From assembly GCA_016649785.1 (NCBI GenBank), contig JAENXB010000007.1, positions 1 to 25,057 of the forward strand: a stretch of DNA of 25,057 bases, given 5' to 3'. Below, one piece after another: positions 14,054 through 21,054 of this stretch. The position numbers and the translations under genes are program-made. This DNA comes from Flavobacteriaceae bacterium. GTDB taxonomy: Bacteria; Bacteroidota; Bacteroidia; Flavobacteriales; Flavobacteriaceae. Position 1 is the stretch's first letter. Each line of letters opens with the position of its first letter. Below the pieces are notes generated by a model that was not told the origin of the DNA, ran no database searches, and saw only the letters and a list, made by a program, of their open reading frames with translations.

Positions 14054-15298
14054 ATGAGAAATGAGATCATAAATAACATAGACAATCCGGGGCAATTGGA
14101 AAAACTGTACCGGGCCAATAAACTGATTTTCAAGAGGGAGTTTAACCTTGTTTTTCCTGACATTCAGGAAACAACAACTGCCCGGATATGGAAGGAACGA
14201 CTAAACTTTGAGAGTGAAGAAATTTCCTGGGGGACAAATAAGGAATTGATCTTTGTAATTATGGCTTCTTTCGTTGCAGGTATCATAGCAAAGATTCCTG
14301 AATTCACCGGTCTCGATCCAGAATATTTTTATCCCCGAAATATCGCCTTTGTGGTTTTTCCCTTGCTGACAGTATATTTTGCCTGGAAACAAAAAGTCCA
14401 GACCAAAAAACTAATTATTCTTTCTTTAGCTGTTTTAGGTTTAGCAGTCTATATAAACTTGCTTCCAAACAACGAAGAAAGCGATACCCTTATCCTGGCC
14501 TTCATTCACCTACCATTGCTTTTATGGGCTATTTTAGGATTTACGTTCGTTGGGGGCAAGTTGAATAATTACCAAAAATGGCTGGAATTCCTGAGATTTA
14601 ATGGAGACTTGGTGGTAATGACTACAATTTTACTTATTGCCGGTGGTTTAATGACCGGAATTACTTTGGGACTATTTGAGCTCATTGATCTTTCGATTAA
14701 AGAGTTTTACTTTGAATACATAGCCATATGGGGCCTTGCTGCTTCCCCAATTGTAGGAACCTACCTTGTTCGAACAAATCCCCAATTGGTAAACAAGGTT
14801 TCTCCGGTGATCGCGAAGGTTTTTACACCATTATTGCTCATAATGCTTGTAATTTACCTGTTTGCGGTAATCTTTACCGGCAAGGATCCATATATTGACA
14901 GAAATTTTTTATTGATCTTTAATGTGCTGTTAATTGGGGTAATGGCAATAATCCTGTTCTCCATTGCTGAGACCTCAAAAAACCCCGATAACAAAATTGG
15001 AGCACTGGCGTTGCTGGGTCTATCGATTGTGACAATTATTGTAAATGGAATCGCACTATCAGCTATTGTTTTCAGAATTTCAGAATGGGGAATTACACCA
15101 AACAGACTTGCGGTTTTAGGCAGTAACATCCTTATCATTACAAATTTGCTCATTGTGACTTTCAGACAATTCCAGGCAATGAAAGACAGCAATAAAGTGG
15201 AGAAGGTTGAAAACAGCATTGCTTCCTTTTTGCCTGTTTATATCGTATGGGCAATCCTGGTGACTTTTGTATTCCCGATGCTTTTCAACTTTGAATGA
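14054..15298 (+). CDS. DUF4153 domain-containing membrane protein
   Basis: The 414-residue product starts with a soluble N-terminal region of about 60 residues (MRNEIINNIDNPGQLEKLYRANK). About ten to eleven hydrophobic segments follow, e.g. ELIFVIMASFVAGIIAKIP, NIAFVVFPLLTVYFAW, LIILSLAVLGLAVYINLL, LLIMLVIYLFAVIFTG and the terminal FLPVYIVWAILVTFVFPML. The helix spacing and the FIHLPLLLWAILGF/ASPIVGTYLVRTNPQLVNKVSPVIAKVFTPLLL segments fit DUF4153, a family of unknown function. It lies 27 nt after the winged-helix gene on the same strand and is probably in its operon, making a regulator flanked by two membrane proteins. Confidence 0.82.
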   Translation: MRNEIINNIDNPGQLEKLYRANKLIFKREFNLVFPDIQETTTARIWKERLNFESEEISWGTNKELIFVIMASFVAGIIAKIPEFTGLDPEYFYPRNIAFVVFPLLTVYFAWKQKVQTKKLIILSLAVLGLAVYINLLPNNEESDTLILAFIHLPLLLWAILGFTFVGGKLNNYQKWLEFLRFNGDLVVMTTILLIAGGLMTGITLGLFELIDLSIKEFYFEYIAIWGLAASPIVGTYLVRTNPQLVNKVSPVIAKVFTPLLLIMLVIYLFAVIFTGKDPYIDRNFLLIFNVLLIGVMAIILFSIAETSKNPDNKIGALALLGLSIVTIIVNGIALSAIVFRISEWGITPNRLAVLGSNILIITNLLIVTFRQFQAMKDSNKVEKVENSIASFLPVYIVWAILVTFVFPMLFNFE

Positions 15299-15304
15299 TA
15301 CAAC

Positions 15305-15381
15305 ATGAGCAATCAAAATTTTAGCTATTGGGCATCTTTGGAATCTGGATCGGAGTGATGTCAACTATCATTGCCATATAG
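15305..15381 (+). pseudogene. Possible frameshifted small hydrophobic ORF
   Basis: Six bases after the DUF4153 stop, ATG 15305 opens a frame reading MSNQNFSYW. It continues in frame only to a quick TGA (17 codons). If one extra base is assumed in the GGG at 15330-15332, the reading becomes GIFGIWIGVMSTIIAI then TAG at 15379-15381, a typical single transmembrane helix. The join suggests a small membrane protein of about 25 residues that has lost one base, or a sequencing error. Chance remains possible because the stretch is short. Confidence 0.3.
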
Positions 15382-15426
15382 TAGAAAAGAAGCCTAGAGG
15401 AATTGAAAATTGGTTAATTTAGGAGT

Positions 15427-16191
15427 ATGGAATATTTTGTGGATAAGCACTCGGTGGTGCGGGAAATCTGGGGGAAGGGTGACACCATTCTTTTCATATT
15501 CGCTGGTGCATCGGCAGAGTTTGCACTCAGCAAGGCCGTAGACTGGCTATACTTTACGGGCCGCCTTCCAGCCGATCCCCTGGGGAGGCTTTTTTCAACT
15601 GTTTCCTATGCCAGGGCAATAGTTTTTTCCGAGAAACAATCGGCACTGCGTGCAATTGATGCCATGGCGGCGATACATGCCAGCGTGGAAGCGAAGCGCG
15701 GCGCAAACATTCCGGACTGGGCTTACAGGGATGTACTCTTCATGCTCATCGATTATTCCATCAGGTCCTTTGAAGTGCTGGAACGTGAGCTGAACCGAAC
15801 CGAAAAGCAAGAAGTGTTCGATGTTTTTTATAGGGTTGGGACCAGGATGGGAGTGAGGGGTTTGCCCGAATCTTTTGAAGAATGGGAAAAAATGCGGCAG
15901 GGGCACTTGCACCAAAATTTGAAATACAGCACTTACACTAAAGACCTGTTCAGTCAGTATCGCAAACATCTGGGAGTGATACGCTACAAGCTTCTACTGG
16001 AGGCCCAAACACTGGTAGTGCCGCAACAGGTTCGTGAATTGCTCAACTTCCGGAGAACCTCCCTTTTATACCCTTTGATTGGGCTGTATAAGCTGGGCAG
16101 AAGCATGAAGGTTGATTGGCTGTTGAAAGCCCTGATCCTGCCATCCGGTTATAAAAAGGAAATCAAGGCGCTGGACAACGAACCAGCTTAA
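15427..16191 (+). CDS. Oxygenase MpaB family (DUF2236) protein
   Basis: The 254-residue product matches the family layout: VVREIWGKGDTILFIFAGASAEFAL (10-34), the conserved block DPLGRLFSTVSYARAIVFSE (50-69), HASV (H84-V87, the VrG-type motif), WAYRDVLFMLIDYSIRSFEVLERELNRTEKQEVFDVFYRVGTRMGV and LPESFEEWEKMRQGHL. The family includes rubber oxygenase Lcp-like haem proteins. The histidine usual in the first 'HP' block is replaced here (ALSKAVDW), so haem binding and catalysis are uncertain. The gene is visibly richer in G+C than its neighbours and stands alone, suggesting acquisition by transfer. Confidence 0.72.
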   Translation: MEYFVDKHSVVREIWGKGDTILFIFAGASAEFALSKAVDWLYFTGRLPADPLGRLFSTVSYARAIVFSEKQSALRAIDAMAAIHASVEAKRGANIPDWAYRDVLFMLIDYSIRSFEVLERELNRTEKQEVFDVFYRVGTRMGVRGLPESFEEWEKMRQGHLHQNLKYSTYTKDLFSQYRKHLGVIRYKLLLEAQTLVVPQQVRELLNFRRTSLLYPLIGLYKLGRSMKVDWLLKALILPSGYKKEIKALDNEPA

Positions 16192-16228
16192 GTAGAGAGG
16201 AGAAGGCAAAATACAAAATGTTAATTCC

Positions 16229-16243
16229 GTTCAAAGCTTGAAC
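16229..16243. repeat. Short palindrome between convergent genes
   Basis: GTTCAAAGCTTGAAC has 6-bp perfect arms around AGC and lies between the convergent MpaB-like and EamA genes. It lacks a T-run directly after it on the plus strand, so a terminator role is weak; CAAAAAAAG follows 7 nt later. Confidence 0.25.
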
Positions 16244-16263
16244 CCGATTCAAAAAAAGAATGA

Positions 16264-17109
16264 TCAGGCAGACTTTTGCTTAAAAAGAACATTTAAAATT
16301 AGGCCGGTTATAATTAAAAAAATTCCTAAAATACTCCAAAACGTATAAATTTCTCCAAACCAGAATATGCCTATTAATACTGTAAAAATAACCTCAACAT
16401 ATTTTATAGGCGCCACCTGATTTGTAGAAGCTATTTGAAAAGCTTTGGTCATAAACAACTGACCAAAAAAACCAAAAATTCCTAGACCTAATAGCAAAAA
16501 CCATTCAACTCCAGTTGGGGTAACCCAATTATTGATAGATAAAACACCTCCCACAACAGTTGCAATAGCCATAAAATAATTGACGATTACAACAGGGTGA
16601 TCTTGTTTTCCTATTTTGTTGATTAAAATAAAAACCAATCCGCTAAAAACAGAAGCACCTAATACAAGGAAGAGCCCAATGTTACTTACTTGTGAATCAT
16701 AGCCTTTAAGAATGAGTACTCCGGCAAATGCAATGGCAAAAAACAACCATTGTAGCATTTTTATTTTTTCTTTTAGAATAAATACTGCGAATATTGCCGC
16801 AAAAATAGGGGCAATATATCTCAAGGATACCGCAGATCCTACCGGTAAATATTTTAATGACATGAAAAACAAGGTCATAGAGGTAACTCCAAACAGGCCC
16901 CTTAATACCAATAATATTCTTTTATTCCCTAAGAGGGGGATTTTGTAATACACCAGATAAGACATTGTCAAAATCAACGACCCAAGCGACCTGAAAAACA
17001 CTAATTCATGAGCGTTAAAATATACTAAATACTTCACAAAAACATTCATTAGCGAGAATGCTAAAGTGCTTAAGATCATAAACTTTATAGCTTTTTGTAA
17101 GTCCTTCAC
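16264..17109 (-). CDS. DMT superfamily (EamA) transporter
   Basis: This 281-residue integral membrane protein has ten predicted helices in two homologous EamA halves. The first half holds IKFMILSTLAFSLMNVFVKYL, ELVFFRSLGSLILTMSYLVYY, LLVLRGLFGVTSMTLFFMSLKYLPVGSAVSLRYIAPIFAAIFAVFILKEKI and WLFFAIAFAGVLILKGY. The second begins at about residue 143 and ends FWSILGIFLIITGLILNVLF. The RYIAPIF..FxLKEKI and KYVEVIF..FGEI loops are the paired hallmarks. The start is GTG 17107-17109; the next ATG lies ten codons in and would cut into the first helix. The substrate cannot be inferred; members export amino acids, nucleosides or other metabolites. Confidence 0.9.
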   Translation of the reverse strand: MKDLQKAIKFMILSTLAFSLMNVFVKYLVYFNAHELVFFRSLGSLILTMSYLVYYKIPLLGNKRILLVLRGLFGVTSMTLFFMSLKYLPVGSAVSLRYIAPIFAAIFAVFILKEKIKMLQWLFFAIAFAGVLILKGYDSQVSNIGLFLVLGASVFSGLVFILINKIGKQDHPVVIVNYFMAIATVVGGVLSINNWVTPTGVEWFLLLGLGIFGFFGQLFMTKAFQIASTNQVAPIKYVEVIFTVLIGIFWFGEIYTFWSILGIFLIITGLILNVLFKQKSA

Positions 17110-17413
17110 GTAAAAGTTTTAGTGCCAAATTATCATCAACTCTAATTAATCTGAAGAAGGTAATTTGAGTACCAAATAAAAAGGCCTTATTTGGGAGTGC
17201 TATATTACTCAATTTTGTAAGACTTTTTGTATGCTTCGGAGTTTTAAATACAGCACTTTCCAGAGGGAAATTTTTTTCCGGAATAATCTCAAGAAATTGA
17301 TCAAGGGGTAAAACCCACTTTATCAGGTTATGGCCATTTAATATGTTCTATCTATGTTGTACCTTAATAAAAAAAGCCGGGAAATAAATCCCGGCTTTGC
17401 ATTGTTTTACTTG
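17110..17413. other. Intergenic stretch with tRNA terminator and an unassigned open frame
   Basis: About 300 bases separate the EamA gene from the tRNA. The minus strand has an open frame from 17347 down to 17015 (111 codons, running into the EamA gene in another frame). It has no ATG; the only plausible start is TTG 17210-17212. The peptide looks partly protein-like (KWVLPLDQFLEIIPEKNFPL) but matches nothing I know, and a 95-nt overlap with EamA argues against a functional gene. The rest holds only the tRNA terminator. Confidence 0.3.
17369..17398 (-). terminator. Intrinsic terminator of the tRNA transcript
   Basis: GCCGGGA (17376-17382) pairs with TCCCGGC (17389-17395) around AATAAA, extended by flanking AAA/TTT. 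On the minus strand the stem is followed by a seven-U tract (17369-17375). It lies 16 nt past the tRNA 3' end. Confidence 0.88.
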
Positions 17414-17487
17414 TAGCGAGAACGGGATTTGAACCCGTGACCTCAGGGTTATGAATCCTGCGCTCTAACCAACTGAGCTACCTCGCC
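17414..17487 (-). tRNA. tRNA with CAU anticodon, tRNA-Met (elongator)
   Basis: The reverse complement folds as a 74-nt cloverleaf. The acceptor is GGCGAGG with TCTCGCT (G-U pairs at the ends), the D arm AGCTCAGTTGGTTAGAGC, and the anticodon arm CAGGA-TTCATAA-CCCTG with CAT. The variable loop is AGGTC and the T arm ACGGGTTCAAATCCCGT. The discriminator is A and the encoded next bases are CAA, so CCA is added enzymatically. The anticodon stem lacks the three G-C pairs of an initiator and closes with an A-C mismatch. A CAU anticodon could also be the lysidine-modified Ile2 tRNA; elongator Met is preferred from overall resemblance. Confidence 0.95.
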
Positions 17488-17566
17488 AAAATGTTGTGCT
17501 GCCGCAAATAATATAAAAGTGAAAAATTGCAATTCAAAAGCAATTGGACTCCTCAGTTTGCGGCTG

Positions 17567-17596
17567 CAAATATAAAAACTATTTGGTGGGAGGCAA
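17567..17596 (-). promoter_or_regulatory. Bacteroidetes-type promoter of the tRNA
   Basis: On the minus strand TATATTTG (17567-17574) is an exact TAnnTTTG box, with TTG (17594-17596) exactly 19 nt upstream. Initiation near 17561 gives a leader of about 75 nt before the tRNA. Confidence 0.75.
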
Positions 17597-17615
17597 ACAT
17601 TATTTTCTGAAATAT

Positions 17616-17623
17616 TACTTTTG
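17616..17623 (+). promoter_or_regulatory. Predicted -7 element of the START-like gene
   Basis: TACTTTTG matches TAnnTTTG exactly, 57 nt before the START-like gene's ATG. There is no clear -33 TTG. It is divergent from the tRNA promoter only 20-40 nt away. Confidence 0.4.
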
Positions 17624-17680
17624 TTTTCTTTCAATGTTTGTAATAAATAATTACATTGCCTGAAATCTAAGAAAAAAAGC

Positions 17681-18067
17681 ATGAAAGATAAAATTAAGTT
17701 CGAAATGGAATTTCCTATTCAGGCATCTCCTTCGTTATTATATCAATATATTTCAACACCTTCCGGTCTTAGTGAATGGTATGCAGATGATGTTAATTCA
17801 CGTGGAGAGCTATTTACCTTTATCTGGGACGGGTCTGAAGAAGAAGCCAAACTTTTAAGTAAAAAAAATGGGGAGCGCGTTAAATTCAGATGGGAGGTTG
17901 ATGATGAAACCCCTTATTACTTTGAGATCAGGATTCAAGTAGATGAAATTACCAAAGATGTTTCTATCATGATCACCGATTTTGCTGACGATGACGAGGT
18001 AGATGAAGGGAAGATGCTTTGGGAAAATATGATATCCGACCTTAAACAGGTATTGGGATCGAATTAA
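17681..18067 (+). CDS. START-like domain protein (Bacteroidetes AHSA1-type)
   Basis: This small single-domain protein of 128 residues has a helix-grip (SRPBCC) fold. The strand KIKFEMEFPIQASPSLLYQYISTPSGLSEWYADDVNSRGELFTFIWDGSEEEAKLLSKK covers the first strand, the lid helices and the START-like 'W..d.v' segment. It continues with RVKFRWEVDDETPYYFEIRIQVDEITKDVSIMITDFADDDE and ends in a long helix MLWENMISDLKQVLG. The fold binds hydrophobic ligands or client proteins, but no ligand is known for this one. It ends in an intrinsic terminator that also overlaps the promoter of the following gene. Confidence 0.88.
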   Translation: MKDKIKFEMEFPIQASPSLLYQYISTPSGLSEWYADDVNSRGELFTFIWDGSEEEAKLLSKKNGERVKFRWEVDDETPYYFEIRIQVDEITKDVSIMITDFADDDEVDEGKMLWENMISDLKQVLGSN

Positions 18068-18085
18068 AATTCCTTATTTAAATAG

Positions 18086-18125
18086 TACCTTTGCCCCGTT
18101 TAATAATAAAAGCGGGGTTTTTTTT
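18086..18125 (+). promoter_or_regulatory. Nested terminator and promoter before the aminotransferase gene
   Basis: TACCTTTG (18086-18093) is an exact -7 box, with ATTTA near -33 as a weak match. Directly after it CCCCG (18094-18098) pairs with CGGGG (18113-18117), followed by eight T (18118-18125) and the ATG at 18126. The hairpin plus T-run terminates transcripts from the START-like gene. RNA starting from the promoter should begin near 18099, after the left arm, and so escape termination. Confidence 0.6.
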
Positions 18126-18971
18126 ATGATAAATTTAAATGGAAGATCAGTAGAAAACGATCAGGCCAATATATCGGTTCAAAACAGGGGACTCCTTTAT
18201 GGGGATTCTGTATTTGAAACCATTCGGGCAATACACGGAAAAATTATTTTTTGGGAGGATCATTATTTCAGGCTGATGGCCTCAATGCGTATTATGCGTA
18301 TGGAAATTCCCGTCAATTTTTCCCCTGAGTTTTTAGAGGAGGAAATCCTAAACCTGATCAGGGAAAATAACCTGGAATCTTCACCGGCGCGAATCCGGTT
18401 TACAGTTTATAGAAAACAAGGCGGTTATTACAGCCCGGAAACCCTAAATATTGAATATGTGATACTGGCAGAAAAATTGCCGGATCCTTTTTATTTATTG
18501 AAGGAAGATCTTTACGAAGTGGAACTTTTTAAAGACCATTATATCAACAGCGGACTTTTATCCACTATTAAATCAAATAACCGTGCTGTGAATGTTTTGG
18601 GCAGTATTTACGCCAGGGAAAACGGTTATCAGAACTGTTTGATCTTGAATGAAAATAAAACCGTGGTAGAAGCCTTAAACGGGAACATCTTTTTAGTAAA
18701 AGAAAATAAAATAAAAACACCGCCACTTAGCGAAGGGGCTTTAAATGGAATTGTTCGAAAACAAATTTTGGAAATTATAAAAACAATACCTGATCTGGAA
18801 GTTGAAGAAGTCGCTATTTCTCCTTTTGAGCTTCAAAAGGCAGACGAGTTGTTTATTACCAATGTGATTGTTGGAATACAACCAATTACCAAATACCGTA
18901 AAAAAGAATTTGGAGTAGAGGTGGCAAAAGAATTGCTTTCAAAATTAAATATGAAAGCAAGGTTGAGTTAA
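18126..18971 (+). CDS. Class IV PLP-dependent aminotransferase (BCAT / ADC lyase type)
   Basis: The 281-residue product has the fold-type IV layout: LYGDSVFETIRAIHGKIIFWEDHYFRL (24-50), RIRFTVYRKQGGYY, the PLP Schiff-base lysine K149 in LSTIKSNNRAVNVLG, E182 in VVEALNGNIFLV that contacts the pyridine nitrogen, the phosphate-binding segment EGALNGIVRKQIL and ADELFITNVIVGIQPI. The family holds branched-chain aminotransferases, D-amino-acid aminotransferases and 4-amino-4-deoxychorismate lyase (PabC, folate synthesis). The size and the short N-terminus fit PabC or D-amino acid types better than IlvE. Context does not settle this. It ends tail-to-tail with yqgE, sharing four bases. Confidence 0.87.
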   Translation: MINLNGRSVENDQANISVQNRGLLYGDSVFETIRAIHGKIIFWEDHYFRLMASMRIMRMEIPVNFSPEFLEEEILNLIRENNLESSPARIRFTVYRKQGGYYSPETLNIEYVILAEKLPDPFYLLKEDLYEVELFKDHYINSGLLSTIKSNNRAVNVLGSIYARENGYQNCLILNENKTVVEALNGNIFLVKENKIKTPPLSEGALNGIVRKQILEIIKTIPDLEVEEVAISPFELQKADELFITNVIVGIQPITKYRKKEFGVEVAKELLSKLNMKARLS

Positions 18972-19528
18972 TTATAGCTTGGGTTTTCCGGAGCATTTGC
19001 CCATAATATGTAATTCCCACCCAATTCAACCATTTTATCTTTCCAAAATGAGCGATAAGGCCTTTCAATTATATCCTTTGCATCCTTTTGGGGTGTGACG
19101 ATCCAGGAATTGGAATTTAACTCCTCCTTCAATTGCTCTGCATCCCAACCGGAATAGCCTAAAAAGAACCTGATCTGTTTATCGGTGATCAAACCTTTCA
19201 GGATCAATTCCTTTATGGCCTCAAAATTACCGCCCCAATAAATTCCGTTTGAAATTTCAATACTCTCCGGGATGAGGTTCGGGATTTTGTGAATAAAATA
19301 AAGGTTGTCCTGTTCCACAGGCCCCCCATTGTAAATTTTAAAGCCTTTATTGAGTTCGGGGATCAGGTCTTTCAAAGTGAAATCCAATACCTTATTCAAT
19401 ATAAATCCGATGGAGCCGCTCTCGGAATGTTCTGCTAGAAGAACCACCGACCGGTTAAAGGACGCATCTCCAATAATTGAGGGTTCTGCCACTAAAAGCA
19501 TACCTTTGGCGGGTTTTAAAGCTATCAT
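18968..19528 (-). CDS. yqgE: YqgE/AlgH family protein (UPF0301)
   Basis: The 186-residue product starts at ATG 19526-19528. Family marks are LKPAKGMLLVAEPSIIGDASFNRSVVLLAEHSESGSIGFILNK (4-46), YNGGPVEQDNLYFIHK (67-82) and the signature FFLGYSGWDAEQLKEEL (122-138). The fold is known and several structures exist, but the molecular function is not established; in pseudomonads the homologue AlgH affects alginate expression. The stop codon overlaps the aminotransferase stop through TTAA. Confidence 0.94.
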   Translation of the reverse strand: MIALKPAKGMLLVAEPSIIGDASFNRSVVLLAEHSESGSIGFILNKVLDFTLKDLIPELNKGFKIYNGGPVEQDNLYFIHKIPNLIPESIEISNGIYWGGNFEAIKELILKGLITDKQIRFFLGYSGWDAEQLKEELNSNSWIVTPQKDAKDIIERPYRSFWKDKMVELGGNYILWANAPENPSYN

Positions 19529-19597
19529 AATCGCATTCTTTTGATTAAAGCTAAAGATTAAATTAATACTATTAAATGATTTATGTCATTATTTTTC

Positions 19598-19625
19598 AAA
19601 AAAAAACTCCCCCGAAGGAGAGTTT
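19598..19625 (-). terminator. Intrinsic terminator of the HU gene
   Basis: AAAACTCCCC and GGAGAGTTTT pair (10 bp with one C-A mismatch) around a CGAA loop. On the minus strand the stem runs into a U-tract (complement of the A-run ending at 19606). It lies about 20 nt after the HU stop codon. Confidence 0.8.
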
Positions 19626-19647
19626 TGAGTTTTTCTAATACAAATTA

Positions 19648-19920
19648 TTAGTTTACAGCTTTTTGTAAATCTGCACCGGCTTTAAATTTAACTACATTTT
19701 TTGCAGCAATTTTAATAGTTTTTCCGGTTTGTGGGTTTCTGCCTTCACGTGCAGCTCTTTTAGATACTGACCAAGACCCAAATCCTACCATGGAAACACG
19801 ATCACCATTTTTTAATGATTTTTCAACATTTTCCAAGAATGATTCTAATGCTTTTTTTGCTGCAGCTTTTGAAATACCTGCGTTTTCAGCCATAGCATCG
19901 ATTAAATCTGTTTTGTTCAT
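19648..19920 (-). CDS. hup: HU-family DNA-binding protein
   Basis: This 90-residue histone-like protein bends DNA and organises the nucleoid as a dimer. It has the canonical start MNKTDLIDAMAENAGISKAAAKKALESFLENVEKSLK, then DRVSMVGFGSWSVSKRAAREGRNPQTGKTIKI. The arm with G60-R61-N62-P63 and P63 of the RNPQTG motif intercalates at DNA kinks. The end NVVKFKAGADLQKAVN is canonical too. It has its own strong promoter and terminator, consistent with high expression. Confidence 0.97.
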   Translation of the reverse strand: MNKTDLIDAMAENAGISKAAAKKALESFLENVEKSLKNGDRVSMVGFGSWSVSKRAAREGRNPQTGKTIKIAAKNVVKFKAGADLQKAVN

Positions 19921-19971
19921 AATTTGAATTTTAAATTAATTGTTGGTTAAACTTTCTGTTAATTTGCATTA

Positions 19972-20001
19972 CAAATTTATGTGGATTTCTCAGCCGTGCA
20001 A
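19972..20001 (-). promoter_or_regulatory. Bacteroidetes-type promoter of HU
   Basis: On the minus strand TAAATTTG (19972-19979) is an exact -7 box with TTG (19999-20001) exactly 19 nt upstream, the same spacing as the tRNA promoter. The leader to the HU ATG is about 45 nt. Confidence 0.75.
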
Positions 20002-20104
20002 GTAATAACAAGGGAAATACGAGATTTTGTTAATAACTTGGGTATTTTGTTAATAACTTAGATTGATTTTTGTAAAAATCCCACATTTCAATGGTGATAA
20101 GGCT

Positions 20105-21052
20105 TTAGAGAACTTTGGCTTCTGATTCAAAATGATAGCCATTCAATAATTCTTTTGACTTCATTTTTCTTTTCCCGGGCAACTGAATTTCCTTTAAAAT
20201 GATAAATCCGTCCCGCACGGCAACCTTTAATTCATTATTTTCTACGATTAATTTCCCCACAGCATACTCATGCGATTCAAGGAAGATTCCAACCTCGAAT
20301 ATCTTGATCAAACTCTGTTCAGTTCCATTTTGAAAAAAGGACCAGGCAGCCGGATAAGGATCCAATCCGCGAATGTGATTATAGATTTGATGTGCCGGCG
20401 CTTCCCAGTTAATTCGGGTGTTTTCCTTAGTGAGCTTAGGAGCTTCTTTTAAAAGCGGATGATCGCCCTGTTTTTGAGGATTGACCTTATCGTTTTTAAT
20501 TAGTTCCAGGGTTTCTAAAATCAACTTTGCCCCGGTAATCATCAGTTTGTCATGAAGTTCTCCCACATTTTCATCGGGTGATATGGAAACCTCTTTTTGA
20601 AGGATCATTGCTCCGGTGTCAATTTTTTCATCAATAAAAAAGGTAGAAACACCAGTTGTTGTTTCCCCATATATGATTGCCCAATTTATTGGAGCAGCAC
20701 CCCGATATTGAGGAAGTAAGGAAGCGTGAAGATTAAAAGTGCCGTATTCCGGTAGTTGCCAAACCACTTTTGGCAACATTCTAAAAGCGACAACCACCTG
20801 AAGGTTAGTTTGTAAAGCCTTTAATTCATCTAGAAATTCAGGGGATTTCAGGTTTGTGGGTTGCAAAATTGGCAATCCCTGGGAAAGAGCATATTCCTTC
20901 ACTGCGCTTTGTTGAAGTTTTCTGCCTCGCCCGGCTGGTTTATCAGGAGCAGTTACAACGCCTACCACGTTGTAATTGGCTTTGATAATTTCCTGAAGCG
21001 CAGTAACCGCAAATTCGGGAGTTCCCATAAATACAATGCGTAAATTTCTCAT
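20105..21052 (-). CDS. fmt: Methionyl-tRNA formyltransferase
   Basis: The 315-residue enzyme formylates Met on the initiator tRNA using 10-formyltetrahydrofolate. It has MRNLRIVFMGTPEFAVTALQEI, the specific loop PDKPAGRGRKLQQSAVKEYA (37-56), VVAFRMLPKVVW and catalytic N107 and H109 in FNLHASLLPQYRGAAPINWAI. D145 in EKIDTGAMI completes the active site. The C-terminal OB-like domain begins near residue 205, and the overall length is standard. It starts 2 nt after the recQ stop codon, so it is read from the upstream operon with recQ and the ATPase. Confidence 0.97.
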   Translation of the reverse strand: MRNLRIVFMGTPEFAVTALQEIIKANYNVVGVVTAPDKPAGRGRKLQQSAVKEYALSQGLPILQPTNLKSPEFLDELKALQTNLQVVVAFRMLPKVVWQLPEYGTFNLHASLLPQYRGAAPINWAIIYGETTTGVSTFFIDEKIDTGAMILQKEVSISPDENVGELHDKLMITGAKLILETLELIKNDKVNPQKQGDHPLLKEAPKLTKENTRINWEAPAHQIYNHIRGLDPYPAAWSFFQNGTEQSLIKIFEVGIFLESHEYAVGKLIVENNELKVAVRDGFIILKEIQLPGKRKMKSKELLNGYHFESEAKVL

Positions 21053-21054
21053 AG

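Noticed and set aside
16229..16262. GTTCAAAGCTTGAAC as a bidirectional terminator
   Set aside because: The stem is only 6 bp, A-T rich, and not followed directly by a T-run on either strand.
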